This document shows, in pieces, positions 45,597 to 55,357 of a stretch of 64,000 nt of DNA. The notes below the pieces were generated by a model. That model made no database searches. It worked only from the letters and a program-made list of their open reading frames with translations, and was not told the DNA's origin. Position 1 is the first letter of the stretch, and every line of letters starts with the position of its first letter. The stretch covers positions 91,625-155,624 of the forward strand of contig NZ_JABUZA010000005.1 of NCBI RefSeq assembly GCF_014897985.1, written 5' to 3'. A program made the translations under genes and the position numbers. Source of the stretch: Halomonas colorata. Lineage in GTDB: Bacteria; Pseudomonadota; Gammaproteobacteria; Pseudomonadales; Halomonadaceae.

Positions 45597-46328
45597 ATGA
45601 ACGACGTTATTAAACTCTTGAAATCCCACCGCTCCATTCGAAAATTCAGCGATCGCCCCGTTGCGCACGAATTACTGATCGAGCTTATCCAGGCAGGGCA
45701 AGGCGCTGCAACGTCCAGCCATGTTCAGGCATACACGGTTATTCATGTCAAAAACGCAGCTAACCGCGAGCAGATTGCTGAGCTGGCGGGGGGGCAGTCA
45801 TATATTGCCAGCTGTGCAGATTTTCTGGTCTTCTGTGCCGATATGAAACGCCCAACCGAGGCGTCTGAGCGAGCGGGTTCCAACGTCGTACGCGGAATGA
45901 CCGAGCAGCTGCTGGTAGCCACGGTAGACACCGCTTTAATGGCCCAGAATGTCGCGACAGCCGCTGAATCCGAAGGGTTGGGCATCTGTTATATCGGCGG
46001 GATCCGCAATAATCCACAGGCTGTCAGCGATCTTTTAAAGCTGCCTGAGCATGTTTACCCCGTATTTGGTATGTGCCTTGGCTACCCGGCCCATGAGCCA
46101 GAAGTAAAGCCCCGCCTGCCGGTTGAGGCTATTTTAAAAGAAGACTACTACAGTGACGACAGCGCGCAGGTGCAAGCGTTTGATGACACCATGCAGACGT
46201 ATTATCAATCGCGTAGCAGTGGTAATAAACATTCCGACTGGTCGCAAAACCTAAAGCCGCTATTTGATAACAAGCTGCGTCCGCATATGCGTGACTTCCT
46301 GATCGAGCGTGGTTTTGAAATGAAATAA
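45597..46328 (+). CDS. NfsA-type oxygen-insensitive NADPH nitroreductase
   Basis: A 243-residue flavin-dependent nitroreductase of the NfsA/Frp family. LKSHRSIRKFSDRPVAHE (about residues 8-25, with the RSIRxF FMN-binding motif), AGQGAATSSHVQAYTVIHV (about 33-51) and AESEGLGICYIGGIRNNP (about 122-139) are characteristic; the KPRLPVEAILKEDYY and long C-terminal excursion distinguish NfsA from NfsB. It reduces nitro compounds or flavins using NADPH. ATG preceded by GACGAGGAACC. Confidence 0.93.
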   Translation: MNDVIKLLKSHRSIRKFSDRPVAHELLIELIQAGQGAATSSHVQAYTVIHVKNAANREQIAELAGGQSYIASCADFLVFCADMKRPTEASERAGSNVVRGMTEQLLVATVDTALMAQNVATAAESEGLGICYIGGIRNNPQAVSDLLKLPEHVYPVFGMCLGYPAHEPEVKPRLPVEAILKEDYYSDDSAQVQAFDDTMQTYYQSRSSGNKHSDWSQNLKPLFDNKLRPHMRDFLIERGFEMK

Positions 46329-46459
46329 AAGCGCTGTTAGGTCAACGCAATGGCAAAGGCCACTGCTGGGCGACTTAATTTACTTCGTGAACGGCCTAAT
46401 TCACTGTGGTCTTAGGGCTGCAGTGATAATCTGTAAACTGCCGTTGTCGAGGAAGCATT

Positions 46460-47038
46460 ATGTATAAGCTACAAGCGGGTGTGGGTTTAGTAATGGTCGT
46501 GTCGCTATTGATCGCAGGTTGTGGTGACGAGGAGCATGAACCGCTTCGTGAACGATCGGATCAGACATCCAGCAACGTTCTACCTGCTGATGCGCCAAAA
46601 AACGTTGAGCAGGCATCGGTCGCGCCTTTAGAGGTGGCGATCTCGACATCTGTTTCCTTGCGCACTGACCGGCGTTTAATGGTTGAAGGCGAAACCAATC
46701 TTCCTGATCAGGCGCAGGTGCAGATCATTGTAGAGCGTGAAGTAAGTCGAGTTCGTTGGCATGCGCGTACCAATGTAAATAATGGTCGCTTCAGTGCTGG
46801 CCCGTTCGGTTCGGGAAGCGGTTTGCCGGATGGCACTTATGTAGTAAGCGTGCAGCTTTCCGCAGCAAGCGTACAGCCTGAGGCTGTGCAAGATCGCATT
46901 GGTCGCCGTGGGGAGCATTTGGCGGGAGAGCTGGTAAGCCAATCCCGCCATGGGTTAGGACAGTTGGCCACCTACTCACGCCGTTTCTTGGTGGGGGATG
47001 AACCAAGACGAACACGTGACCAGGTGGAAGTTCATTAA
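46460..47038 (+). CDS. Putative lipoprotein
   Basis: A 192-residue hypothetical protein with a lipobox: hydrophobic VVSLLIAGC with Cys at about residue 21 after an N-terminal basic/hydrophobic stretch, followed by an acidic linker (GDEEHEPLRERSDQ). The domain after residue 55 (VAISTSVSLRTDRRLMVEGETNLPD and FSAGPFGSGSGLPDGTYVVSVQLS) looks like a beta-sandwich, possibly a periplasmic Ig-like domain. ATG 46460 follows GAGGAAG. I do not recognise a family and cannot assign a role. Confidence 0.82.
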   Translation: MYKLQAGVGLVMVVSLLIAGCGDEEHEPLRERSDQTSSNVLPADAPKNVEQASVAPLEVAISTSVSLRTDRRLMVEGETNLPDQAQVQIIVEREVSRVRWHARTNVNNGRFSAGPFGSGSGLPDGTYVVSVQLSAASVQPEAVQDRIGRRGEHLAGELVSQSRHGLGQLATYSRRFLVGDEPRRTRDQVEVH

Positions 47039-47061
47039 AATATTATGGGGAGGGGGATGCT

Positions 47062-47586
47062 TTAGACAGAACGCCAATGGGCGAGTAGTACGGCGTGAAT
47101 AGCAGTGTCAGAGGGCGCTTTTGCAAAGTGCTCAAGGACAAAGCGATCATCACGTTTTATAAGGTAATGCCCTGCTTTATGAAACACATGCGTCGGACCC
47201 AGTAGCAGTAGATCATTCGCTGCAACAGGGGCGAAGTCTGTGTCAGGACCGGGAGTGGCCATAACGCATGGCGCCTTCCAGTCAATGTTTAAAGACAGGT
47301 GATGCGGCACGGTAATTGTCGTTGCCTGTACCTGTTCCCAGGGGAGGGGGCCAGTGTGCGTCAACGTCAATAGTTGAGGAGCAGTGTCACCTTCTAACAG
47401 GGTGGCAAGCGAACAGTCGAGCGCTTCGGCAAGTGCGACTAAGCGCTCATGACCGATTTGCTTAATTGCGCCTGATTCCCAGTAAGAGATAGTGACATCC
47501 GACACGCCAACGTTGCGTGCTAGGGCAGCTTTATTTAGCTTGGCCCGAAGCCGCAATTGCTTGATTCGTGAGCCTAGCGATTCCAT
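47062..47586 (-). CDS. XRE-family helix-turn-helix regulator
   Basis: A 174-residue regulator with an N-terminal XRE/Cro helix-turn-helix (about residues 5-65: LGSRIKQLRLRAKLNKAALARNVGVSDVTISYWESG) and a C-terminal LexA/S24-like domain (about 80-170, ATPGPDTDFAPVAANDLLLLGP and GHYLIKRDDRFVLEHF) without an obvious Ser-Lys dyad in the usual place. It may be a phage-repressor-like or stress regulator; target unknown. It is divergent from gltX. ATG 47586 follows TAGGAAA. Confidence 0.88.
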   Translation of the reverse strand: MESLGSRIKQLRLRAKLNKAALARNVGVSDVTISYWESGAIKQIGHERLVALAEALDCSLATLLEGDTAPQLLTLTHTGPLPWEQVQATTITVPHHLSLNIDWKAPCVMATPGPDTDFAPVAANDLLLLGPTHVFHKAGHYLIKRDDRFVLEHFAKAPSDTAIHAVLLAHWRSV

Positions 47587-47812
47587 TTCGATTTCCTATA
47601 AGTGAGCTTTATCAGCTCGTTCTGTTTACTTCCACCGCAAGCGCGGTGATGTGGGCATGCTGGGTGTGTTTAAACACTTTTTATCAGCATGATCGCCGAT
47701 CATAGGCGCGGCGACATACTAAGCGATTGTGCAATGTCGCGCATCTTGTAATCTATAACCTTATGACTTTTTATATGACGCTTTTATACGCTAGTCGTTC
47801 CCTTTATGACGC

Positions 47813-47840
47813 TGTTGGTTGCGCGTAGGGTAGGTATAAT
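47813..47840 (+). promoter_or_regulatory. Candidate sigma-70 promoter of gltX
   Basis: A perfect TATAAT at 47835-47840 lies 34 bases before the start of gltX, with a TGTTGG-like -35 candidate at 47813-47818, 16 bases upstream. Confidence 0.55.
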
Positions 47841-47874
47841 ATCGCCACGCTTTCTCGCTATTAAGGATGTCTTC

Positions 47875-49353
47875 ATGACTGTACGTACTCGCATTGCACC
47901 CTCCCCAACAGGAGACCCCCACGTTGGTACGGCTTATATTGCGCTGTTCAATTTATGCTTTGCGCGTCAGCATGGCGGCCAGTTTATCTTGCGCATTGAG
48001 GACACGGATCGCGTGCGCTCGACGCCTGAGTCAGAGCAAATGATTCTGGATTCCTTACGCTGGCTAGGCCTTGAGTGGGATGAAGGTCCCGATGTTGGTG
48101 GCCCGCATGGCCCTTATCGCCAAAGTGAGCGTGGCGATATTTATGCGAAGTACGCTCAGCAGTTGCTGGATGCCGGGCATGCCTTTAAATGTTTCCGAAC
48201 CGCAGAAGAGTTAGATGAGCTGCGTGAATCCCGTAAGGCCGAAGGTTTGCAGCTGGCCCTGAAACCAAGCGATTTGGCCTTGGATGAAGCGGAAGTAGCT
48301 CGTCGTGAGCAAGAAGATTGGCCCTACGTAGTACGCATGAAGGTGCCAGGCGAAGGCGTCTGCGTAGTTAATGATATGCTGCGTGGCACGATTGAAGTGG
48401 AGTGGGCTCAGGTCGATGCGCAGATACTGCTCAAGTCCGACGGAATGCCTACCTATCATCTGGCGAACGTCGTCGATGACCATTTAATGGACATTACTCA
48501 CGTTCTACGCGGTGAAGAGTGGATTAACTCGGCGCCGAAACATCAGCTGTTGTATGAATATTTTGGTTGGGATATGCCTGAGCTATGTCATATGCCGCTG
48601 TTGCGTAATCCCGACAAGTCCAAGCTTTCTAAACGTAAAAACCCCACGTCGATTAATTACTATCGCCGTATGGGCTTTTTACCCCAAGCAGTTACCAATT
48701 ACCTGGGTCGCATGGGTTGGTCCATGCCCGATGAACGCGAGAAATTTAGCCTATCCGATATGATGGCTGAGTTTGATATCCAGCGAGTATCGCTGGGCGG
48801 GCCGGTATTTGATCTTGAAAAGCTCACCTGGCTCAACGGCGTTTATATTCGTGAGGATCTAGATGACGATGCGCTACTTAACGCGCTGCGCGAATGGGCG
48901 TTCAATGACGCTTATGTGAAGCAGATTCTGCCGCAGGTGCGCCCACGGGTAGAAACGCTTTCACAAGTAATGCCGCTGGCCGGGCATTTTTTCTCCGGGT
49001 TGCCTGCGCTCAGCGAAGATGATTTTGATAGCGTGAAGCTGGATAAAGAGGAGCTGGTAAAACTGCTGCAGTTTTTGGTCTGGCGCCTTGAGGTCGTGCC
49101 AGCCTGGCATAAAGAAGCTCTACTGGAAGAGGTGAAAAGCCTCGCTGAACACTTTGAGCTTAAAATGAAAGCGTTCCTGGCGCCTGTGTTTATCGCCATT
49201 ACGGGAAGTGCCTCAAGTACATCCGTTATGGATGCCATGGCGATACTAGGCTCAGATGTAACCCGCGCGCGCCTGCGCAGTGCTATTGATGTACTGGGCG
49301 GCGTTTCCAAGAAACAGGCGAAGCGCTTTGAGAAAGAGTATCGCGACCTGTAA
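47875..49353 (+). CDS. gltX: Glutamyl-tRNA synthetase
   Basis: GltX attaches glutamate to tRNA-Glu with ATP. The 492-residue class-I synthetase starts [20 protein letters not shown] (residues 4-23, the HIGH-type motif reads PHVG), with RIEDTDR, then the ATP-binding KMSKS-type loop SKLSKRKN and a helical anticodon-binding C-terminus. The frame extends upstream to 47806, but the ATG at 47875 has AAGGAT and begins the conserved MTVRTRIAP. It is followed by tRNA-Ala(GGC) and tRNA-Glu(TTC), an arrangement seen in Pseudomonas and relatives. Confidence 0.96.
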   Translation: MTVRTRIAPSPTGDPHVGTAYIALFNLCFARQHGGQFILRIEDTDRVRSTPESEQMILDSLRWLGLEWDEGPDVGGPHGPYRQSERGDIYAKYAQQLLDAGHAFKCFRTAEELDELRESRKAEGLQLALKPSDLALDEAEVARREQEDWPYVVRMKVPGEGVCVVNDMLRGTIEVEWAQVDAQILLKSDGMPTYHLANVVDDHLMDITHVLRGEEWINSAPKHQLLYEYFGWDMPELCHMPLLRNPDKSKLSKRKNPTSINYYRRMGFLPQAVTNYLGRMGWSMPDEREKFSLSDMMAEFDIQRVSLGGPVFDLEKLTWLNGVYIREDLDDDALLNALREWAFNDAYVKQILPQVRPRVETLSQVMPLAGHFFSGLPALSEDDFDSVKLDKEELVKLLQFLVWRLEVVPAWHKEALLEEVKSLAEHFELKMKAFLAPVFIAITGSASSTSVMDAMAILGSDVTRARLRSAIDVLGGVSKKQAKRFEKEYRDL

Positions 49354-49482
49354 TTCGATAAGCTAATCGCTGCAGAAAACGCCATCTTTATGTAGCTACT
49401 AAGAGGGTGGCGTTTTCCTTTGATTGAGAGGTTGACGAAGGCAAGCGTAATCAGTACTATACGCTCCGTCTTCAAGACATGT

Positions 49483-49558
49483 GGGGCCTTAGCTCAGCTG
49501 GGAGAGCGCAACACTGGCAGTGTTGAGGTCAGCGGTTCGATCCCGCTAGGCTCCACCA
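49483..49558 (+). tRNA. tRNA-Ala (GGC)
   Basis: 76 nucleotides fold as a cloverleaf: acceptor GGGGCCT pairs with AGGCTCC, D arm GCTCAGCTGGGAGAGC, anticodon stem CAACA/TGTTG with loop CTGGCAG giving anticodon GGC, T arm GGTTCGATCC, and an encoded CCA end. It lies 129 bases after gltX. Confidence 0.97.
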
Positions 49559-49579
49559 ATTAAGTAGATTTGTCGTAAC

Positions 49580-49655
49580 GTCCCATTCGTCTAGTGGTCT
49601 AGGACACCGCCCTTTCACGGCGGTAACAGGGGTTCGAACCCCCTATGGGACGCCA
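49580..49655 (+). tRNA. tRNA-Glu (TTC)
   Basis: 76 nucleotides: acceptor GTCCCAT pairs with ATGGGAC, anticodon stem CCGCC/GGCGG with loop CTTTCAC giving TTC, T arm GGGTTCGAACCC-like segment, and encoded CCA... ending GCCA. It is 21 bases after tRNA-Ala and close to its cognate synthetase gene gltX. Confidence 0.97.
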
Positions 49656-50245
49656 TCTCTTTTTATACTTTCCTATCCCGATATCAATGTGGCAATGAGT
49701 TAATTCATTCGCTGCGTTTTTGCCTGCCTGTTAGTCTGAAAAACGGCTAAATCCTCACTTTAATTGCGGTTTTTTTGCTTGACTTGTCCACTTTTGGTGA
49801 TCCTTTGGGCAGGTTGTGCACAACCCCTTGCTGCACCCGCGAAAAATATTCAAAATAGCTTATCTTGTTTAAAAACAATTACTTACGAGAGGTTAAAAAA
49901 TAACCAATCTAAGGCTAGGTCACTGTTCATGGCGATTGTGGGGCATTCCTGCGAGGTTATGAACAAGCTTATCCACAGATAGTGTGGAAAACATTTTTCT
50001 ATCCTGGCTCCTTAAAAAGTCAAGCGCTATTACAGCCTATTGCGAGCCTTTTGGCTGGTGCTTTCGTCTATTGAGAGGGTGGGATATAGACGTTTGAACA
50101 GATCTTGGTTGAAGTATGGCTAGTTGGCTTAGTGGCCCATTGAAAGGTGCGTACAGGGGGCGTCAATAAGGTAGGGTAGTGATGGCCAAAAGATAAGGTG
50201 GAGAGTTAAAAGGAGTGGCCATATAGAAGCACGCAGGCACGTAAA
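49656..50245. other. Non-coding AT-rich region with DnaA-box-like sites
   Basis: No convincing gene in 590 bases. DnaA-box-like nonamers: TTGTCCACT (49784-49792), TTGTGCACA within the palindrome GGTTGTGCACAACC (49812-49825), a perfect TTATCCACA (49969-49977) and its near-inverse TGTGGAAAA (49983-49991). Between them is a run of A/T (about 49840-49910, including GAAAAATATT and TTAAAAAATAACC) that could melt easily. Whether this is an origin-type, DnaA-binding or ordinary regulatory region cannot be told. Confidence 0.55.
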
Positions 50246-50247
50246 CC

Positions 50248-50275
50248 AAGAAGGCCACCCGAGGGTGGCCTTCTT
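50248..50275 (-). terminator. Hairpin terminator after gltA
   Basis: AAGAAGGCCACCC and GGGTGGCCTTCTT form a 12- to 13-bp stem with a four-base loop. It lies 25 bases beyond the leftward stop of gltA at 50301; the continuing A-rich stretch on the plus strand gives a TTGGTTT tract on the minus strand. Confidence 0.85.
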
Positions 50276-50300
50276 CATTTAGATGTGCGCCGACGAAAAT

Positions 50301-51587
50301 TTATTTCTTCGGGTAATCACGTTGGTCGTGGCCGATGTAAAGCTGGCGAGGCCGACCGATTTTATAACTTTCGCTCAGCATTTCGTGCCAATGAGAGATC
50401 CAGCCAATGGTGCGCGACACGGCAAAGATAACCGTGAACATATTGGTGGGAATGCCCATCGCTTTCAAAATGATGCCTGAGTAAAAGTCGACGTTCGGGT
50501 AGAGCTTACGCTCGACGAAGTATTCATCTTCCAGCGCAATTTGTTCAAGGCGTTTGGCAATTTTGAGCTGCGGATCGTTAGCCATGCCTAGTTCGGCAAG
50601 CACTTCGTCGCAGGTCTCTTTCATTACCTTGGCGCGAGGGTCAAAGTTGCGATATACGCGGTGACCAAAGCCCATCAGCTTGAACGGGTCTTCTTTGTCT
50701 TTTGCCTTATCAATAAAGCGCTGGATGTTCTCTTCAGAGTCGTCGCCGATCTCATCAAGCATCGCCAGTACGGCTTCGTTAGCGCCGCCGTGTGCTGGGC
50801 CCCATAGTGCAGCGATACCCGCACTGATGCATGCAAACGGGTTGGCACCGGTAGAGCCTGCCAGGCGTACGGTAGAGGTGGACGCATTCTGCTCATGATC
50901 GGCATGCAGCATGAAAATGCGATCCATCGCTTTCGCGTAGACCGGGTTGATTTTGTACTCTTCGCACGGGTTGCTAAACATCATGTAGAGAAAATTCTCT
51001 GCATAGCTCAGGTCGTTGCGCGGATAGTTAAACGGCTGGCCAACATTATACTTGTGCGACATGGCCGCCAGAGTAGGCATTTTGGCAATCAAACGAATAG
51101 CGCTGATAATGCGGTCTTCTTCTTTGGTGATGTCCATGTGGTCATGGTAAAAGGCCGCCAAGCCGCCGACTACGCCACAAAGAATCGACATGGGGTGCGC
51201 ATCACGGCGGAACCCTTTGAAGAAGTTGTTGATTTGGTCGTGCACCATCGTGTGGTTGCGGATACGTGCCGCGAAATCCGCATACTGCTCATCGTTAGGC
51301 AGCTCACCAAACAGCAGAGTGTAGCTTAGTTCAACAAAGTTGGACTCTTTCGCCAGTTGGTCAATGGGGTAACCGCGGTGTAGCAGTACGCCCTTGCCGC
51401 CATCAATATAGGTAATGGCAGATTGGCAGGAAGAGGTGGCCATAAAGCCGGGATCGTAGGTAAACAGGCCTTCAGCACCTAGTCCACGAACGTCAATAAC
51501 GTCAGGGCCAAGTGTGCCGGAATACATGGGTAGCTCGATCGATTTATCGAGACCGTCTACCGTCAATGTTGCTTTCCTGTCAGCCAT
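50301..51587 (-). CDS. gltA: Citrate synthase (type II)
   Basis: GltA condenses oxaloacetate and acetyl-CoA to citrate, opening the TCA cycle. The 428-residue protein shows the signatures of the Gram-negative hexameric, NADH-sensitive type: [20 protein letters not shown] (about residues 60-79), [24 protein letters not shown] (about 227-250), [14 protein letters not shown] (catalytic His) and [16 protein letters not shown] (second His). ATG 51587 follows AAAGGAGG; the frame extends to 51626 but without similarity. It is divergent from the sdh operon, with a 537-base shared promoter region. Confidence 0.97.
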   Translation of the reverse strand: MADRKATLTVDGLDKSIELPMYSGTLGPDVIDVRGLGAEGLFTYDPGFMATSSCQSAITYIDGGKGVLLHRGYPIDQLAKESNFVELSYTLLFGELPNDEQYADFAARIRNHTMVHDQINNFFKGFRRDAHPMSILCGVVGGLAAFYHDHMDITKEEDRIISAIRLIAKMPTLAAMSHKYNVGQPFNYPRNDLSYAENFLYMMFSNPCEEYKINPVYAKAMDRIFMLHADHEQNASTSTVRLAGSTGANPFACISAGIAALWGPAHGGANEAVLAMLDEIGDDSEENIQRFIDKAKDKEDPFKLMGFGHRVYRNFDPRAKVMKETCDEVLAELGMANDPQLKIAKRLEQIALEDEYFVERKLYPNVDFYSGIILKAMGIPTNMFTVIFAVSRTIGWISHWHEMLSESYKIGRPRQLYIGHDQRDYPKK

Positions 51588-52124
51588 GCTGGCCTCCTTT
51601 CGGATTCGGGTTGGACGTAAAGTCATTGTTTCGCAGACCGCGCCGGCGAAAAGGCTTGCCCACTATAGAAGCGTGCGACATTTTGTCAATTAGTCAAAAC
51701 GCTAGGCGTCATCGCTGCAAAACGTCATGTGAAAATTTTATGCATATCAAACGTACAAGCGTAGTTATGCAAAATTATTATTGTGAACAATACTTGTATA
51801 TAGTTGCTGCTCGTTATAGTAGCGAAGTGTCAGAGGTTTGACGACTCCTTAACAGGCTTATCAAATCATCTCAGCTCTGTCACTATATCGATGCTGCAAC
51901 GCAAAATCGACTCGGGTTGATAGCTTTTTTTTTGCTCTATAGTCGAGTTAGGTCCGAGATCGGTTTGTCAGCAGGGGCGAAGGTTCTTATAATCCACGGC
52001 GCGCGACCGGCAGGTAGGTGGTCGTGCCAGACTTGGCAAACGGCCGAGCCCCTTCCAGCAACCACTGCCCGCTCGGGCTATGCCCGACCTGTCGCAGAGC
52101 GGGCCAAGAGAGTGTGTATAAGCC
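51588..52124. promoter_or_regulatory. Shared control region between gltA and sdhC
   Basis: 537 bases with no supported gene, containing the divergent promoters. A TTGATA (51917-51922) and TATAGT (51938-51943), 15 bases apart, is a rightward candidate. TTGTGAACAA near 51780 is a short palindrome, possibly for a global regulator, but not a clear CRP or FNR site. The right part, 51970-52100, is GC-rich and may form leader structure. Which promoters are used cannot be told. Confidence 0.45.
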
Positions 52125-52502
52125 GTGAATAGCAAACGACCCGTAAATTTAGATCTAACAACGATACACTTCCCACTTCCGGCACTGACGTCGATTACCC
52201 ACCGTGTTACGGGGGTTATTTTGTTCGTGGGCCTGATTTTCGCTTTTTGGGCGCTGGGTAAGTCACTGTCATCTCCGGCAGGCTTTGATGCTGTTAGCAA
52301 TGCGCTAGCCAATAACGTATTGGCGAAGTTCATTGCATGGGGTCTGCTATCTGCTTTGGCGTTCCATTTTGTGGCAGGTATTAAACACCTGTTAATGGAT
52401 GCAGATATTGGCGTGACGCTAGAAGGTAGTGTGCAAAAAGCACAGATCACCGTAGTGGTCAGTGCGGTTCTGATTATTCTGGCAGGAGTTTGGGTATGGT
52501 AA
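52125..52502 (+). CDS. sdhC: Succinate dehydrogenase cytochrome b556 subunit
   Basis: SdhC is one of two membrane anchors of succinate dehydrogenase (complex II), contributing to heme b and quinone binding. The 125-residue protein has three membrane helices (about residues 28-48, 66-90 and 105-123). RPVNLDLTTIHFPLPALTSITHRVTGVILF contains the quinone-site Ser-x-x-HR, and FHFVAGIKHLLMD (about residue 84) the heme-ligand His. Start is a GTG at 52125, after AAGAGAG. It heads a nine-gene TCA cluster. Confidence 0.95.
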   Translation: MNSKRPVNLDLTTIHFPLPALTSITHRVTGVILFVGLIFAFWALGKSLSSPAGFDAVSNALANNVLAKFIAWGLLSALAFHFVAGIKHLLMDADIGVTLEGSVQKAQITVVVSAVLIILAGVWVW

Positions 52503-52843
52503 CCAACATCACAAGTTTTGGCCGTAGCGGGCTGTCTGACTGGCTGATGCAGCGCGTTTCCGCGGTCGTACTGGCCGTTTATACGGTCTTTATGGTGGCC
52601 TACCTGCTGTTGCATCCAGACCTTGACTACTACACCTGGAGCGGTCTGTTTAACCAAACGTGGATGCGGATCTTCTCGCTGTTAGCCTTTATCTCTATCG
52701 CAGCGCACGCCTGGATTGGCCTGTGGACCGTAACCACCGATTACCTTAAGTCCACTCTACTGCGCGTAGGTGCCCAGACGCTGATCATTCTGGCCATCTT
52801 CGTATACCTGGTGTGGGGCATTCAAATTCTGTGGGGAGCTTGA
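52496..52843 (+). CDS. sdhD: Succinate dehydrogenase hydrophobic membrane anchor subunit
   Basis: SdhD is the second anchor of complex II. The 115-residue protein has three helices (about residues 20-40, 55-80 and 90-112). SGLSDWLMQRVSAVVL near the start and FISIAAHAWIGLWTVTTDYLK (about residues 60-80, with the heme-ligand His) are diagnostic. ATG 52496 overlaps the sdhC stop by 7 bases. Confidence 0.95.
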   Translation: MVTNITSFGRSGLSDWLMQRVSAVVLAVYTVFMVAYLLLHPDLDYYTWSGLFNQTWMRIFSLLAFISIAAHAWIGLWTVTTDYLKSTLLRVGAQTLIILAIFVYLVWGIQILWGA

Positions 52844-52846
52844 TCC

Positions 52847-54619
52847 ATGTCTAACCTTCGTAGCCTGACGTTTGACGCCATTATCATTGGTGGCGGTGGC
52901 GCTGGCCTGCGCGCTGCTCTGGAGCTGGCTAAATCCGGTAAGAAGACAGCCGTTTTATCTAAAGTGTTCCCGACACGCTCCCATACTGTTTCTGCTCAGG
53001 GTGGTATTACCTGTGCTATTGCATCATCAGATCCTAATGATGACTGGCGCTGGCACATGTACGACACCGTTAAAGGCGGCGACTATATCGCTGACCAGGA
53101 CGCGTCAGAGTACATGTGTTCTGAAGGCCCTAAAGCCGTATTTGAGCTTGAGCACATGGGCTTGCCGTTCTCTCGCTTTGATAATGGCCGTATCTATCAG
53201 CGTCCGTTCGGTGGCCAGTCCAAGAATTTTGGCGAAGGCGGTCAGGCAGCACGTACCTGTGCAGCGGCTGACCGTACTGGCCACGCACTGCTACACACGC
53301 TTTACCAGAATAACCTGAAGAACAACACGACGTTCTTGAATGAGTGGTACGCGGTTGATCTGGTGAAGAATGCCAGCGGTGACGTGGTTGGCTGTATCGC
53401 TATGTGCATTGAAACCGGTGAGGTCGTTCACGTTAAATCGAAAGCGACCGTGCTGGCGACGGGTGGTGCAGGCCGTATCTACGCCTCTACTACCAATGCG
53501 CTGATCAATACGGGTGACGGTATTGGTATGGCACTGCGTGCCGGCTTCCCGATGCAGGACATGGAAATGTGGCAGTTCCACCCGACCGGTATTTACGGTG
53601 CGGGGACGCTTGTGACTGAAGGTTGCCGGGGTGAAGGTGGCTACCTGATCAATAAAGACGGCGAGCGCTTTATGGAGCGTTACGCGCCCAACGCGAAAGA
53701 CCTGGCGGGTCGTGACGTGGTGGCGCGCTCCATGGTGATGGAGATTCTGGAAGGCCGCGGCTGTGGCGAGAAGGGCGATCACGTCTTCCTGAAGCTTGAT
53801 CACTTGGGCGAAGAAGTTCTAGGCAAGCGCCTGCCGGGTATCGTTGAGCTTTCCAAAACCTTCGCACATGTTGATCCGGCAAAAGACCCGATTCCGGTCG
53901 TACCTACCTGTCACTATATGATGGGCGGTATTCCGACCAACATTCATGGTCAGGCGATTCTGCAGGACGAAAGCGGCAACGACCAGATTATCAACGGTCT
54001 ATTTGCCTGTGGTGAAGCAGCCTGTGTATCAGTTCACGGCGCTAACCGTCTGGGCGGGAACTCTTTGCTTGATTTGGTGGTCTTTGGACGTGCGGCTGGC
54101 ATGTTTATCGAAGGCGCGTTGAACGAAGGTATTGAGTACCTAGACGCTTCCGAGTCTGATATCGAATCCGCTATGAAGCGCATCACCCGCTGGAATGAGT
54201 CTGAAGGTGGCGAGAGTATTCCTGCGCTGAAGGCGGAGCTTCAGGACATCATGCAGAACTCTTTCGGTGTATTCCGTGAAGAGAAAAACATGGTTGAAGG
54301 TGTTCAAAAGCTTGCCGACCTGCGTGGGCGTATCGCCAATGCGCATTTGCCTGACAAATCCAACGCTTTCAACACTGCTCGTGTAGAAGCGTTAGAGCTT
54401 GATAACCTGATGGAAGTGGCCGAAGCAACGGCGATTGCTGCCCTTGAGCGTAAAGAGAGCCGCGGTGCCCACTCGCGTTACGACTACCCGGACCGTGATG
54501 ACGTCAACTGGCTGAAACACTCGCTCTACTTCCCCGCAACGAAAGAGCTGAAGCAGCGCGATGTTAACTTTAAGCCAAAAACTGTTGATACGTTCGAACC
54601 TAAGGTTCGTACCTACTAA
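52847..54619 (+). CDS. sdhA: Succinate dehydrogenase flavoprotein subunit
   Basis: SdhA oxidises succinate to fumarate and holds covalent FAD. The 590-residue sequence has [25 protein letters not shown] (FAD site, residues 9-33), the FAD-attachment [10 protein letters not shown] (about residue 45), [12 protein letters not shown], the active-site stretch [24 protein letters not shown] (about 240-263), [14 protein letters not shown] and the C-terminal [13 protein letters not shown]. Length equals the family's. It begins four bases after sdhD ends. Confidence 0.97.
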   Translation: MSNLRSLTFDAIIIGGGGAGLRAALELAKSGKKTAVLSKVFPTRSHTVSAQGGITCAIASSDPNDDWRWHMYDTVKGGDYIADQDASEYMCSEGPKAVFELEHMGLPFSRFDNGRIYQRPFGGQSKNFGEGGQAARTCAAADRTGHALLHTLYQNNLKNNTTFLNEWYAVDLVKNASGDVVGCIAMCIETGEVVHVKSKATVLATGGAGRIYASTTNALINTGDGIGMALRAGFPMQDMEMWQFHPTGIYGAGTLVTEGCRGEGGYLINKDGERFMERYAPNAKDLAGRDVVARSMVMEILEGRGCGEKGDHVFLKLDHLGEEVLGKRLPGIVELSKTFAHVDPAKDPIPVVPTCHYMMGGIPTNIHGQAILQDESGNDQIINGLFACGEAACVSVHGANRLGGNSLLDLVVFGRAAGMFIEGALNEGIEYLDASESDIESAMKRITRWNESEGGESIPALKAELQDIMQNSFGVFREEKNMVEGVQKLADLRGRIANAHLPDKSNAFNTARVEALELDNLMEVAEATAIAALERKESRGAHSRYDYPDRDDVNWLKHSLYFPATKELKQRDVNFKPKTVDTFEPKVRTY

Positions 54620-54646
54620 GCTTCGTATTGACGAGAGGGAGTTATA

Positions 54647-55357
54647 ATGTCCAATCTTCAGGTATCCGTATACCGTTATAATCCGGAAACCGACTCCGCG
54701 CCTTATATGCAGGAGTTTCAAGTTGATACCAAAGGGCGCGACATCATGGTGCTGGATGTACTGCACCTGATGAAAGAGCAGGATAGTGGCCTGGCGTTCC
54801 GTCGTAGCTGCCGTGAAGGGGTTTGTGGCTCTGATGGTATGAACATGAACGGCAAAAACGGCTTGGCGTGTATTACGCCGCTGTCAGATGTTGTGAAAAA
54901 CAACAAGCTGACTTTGCGCCCGCTACCTGGCTTGCCGGTTATCCGCGATATGGTTGTGGATATGGGGATTTTCTATAAGCAGTACGAGCGTATTCAGCCG
55001 TACCTGCAAAATGAAACGCCAGCACCCGCCATTGAGCGCTTGCAGTCGCCCGAAGACCGTGAAAAGTTGGACGGCCTGTACGAGTGTATCTTGTGCGCCT
55101 GCTGTTCCACCTCATGCCCGTCGTTCTGGTGGAACCCCGATAAGTTTGTCGGGCCTGCCGGCCTGCTACAGTCTTATCGCTTCCTGGCAGATTCGCGTGA
55201 TACAGCAACCCGCGAGCGCTTGACCGATCTGGAAGATCCGTTCTCAGTGTTCCGCTGCCGCGGCATCATGAACTGTGTAGCAGTTTGCCCGAAAGGCTTA
55301 AATCCGACGCGCGCCATCGGTAAAATCCGTGAAATGCTGCTTGCGGATGCAACGTAA
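54647..55357 (+). CDS. sdhB: Succinate dehydrogenase iron-sulfur subunit
   Basis: SdhB carries electrons from FAD to quinone. The 236-residue protein has the N-terminal [2Fe-2S] site CREGVCGSDGMNMNGKNGLAC (about residues 55-75), and C-terminal [4Fe-4S]/[3Fe-4S] sites ECILCACCSTSCPSFWW and CRGIMNCVAVCPKGLNP. It follows sdhA by 27 bases. The ATG has GAGAGGGAG upstream. Confidence 0.97.
   Translation: MSNLQVSVYRYNPETDSAPYMQEFQVDTKGRDIMVLDVLHLMKEQDSGLAFRRSCREGVCGSDGMNMNGKNGLACITPLSDVVKNNKLTLRPLPGLPVIRDMVVDMGIFYKQYERIQPYLQNETPAPAIERLQSPEDREKLDGLYECILCACCSTSCPSFWWNPDKFVGPAGLLQSYRFLADSRDTATRERLTDLEDPFSVFRCRGIMNCVAVCPKGLNPTRAIGKIREMLLADAT

Noticed and set aside
47062..47586. XRE regulator as a prophage or toxin-antitoxin remnant
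   Set aside because: No phage, integrase or toxin gene is adjacent and the flanking genes are ordinary chromosome.
49764..49982. 72-residue frame with a lipobox-like VILWAGC beginning
   Set aside because: Starts with TTG without a ribosome site, lies among DnaA-box-like motifs and AT-rich sequence, and has no recognisable domain; likely chance.
51968..52657. 229-residue minus-strand frame over the sdhC region
   Set aside because: Antisense shadow of sdhC and its leader; amino-acid pattern is that of a reversed coding frame.
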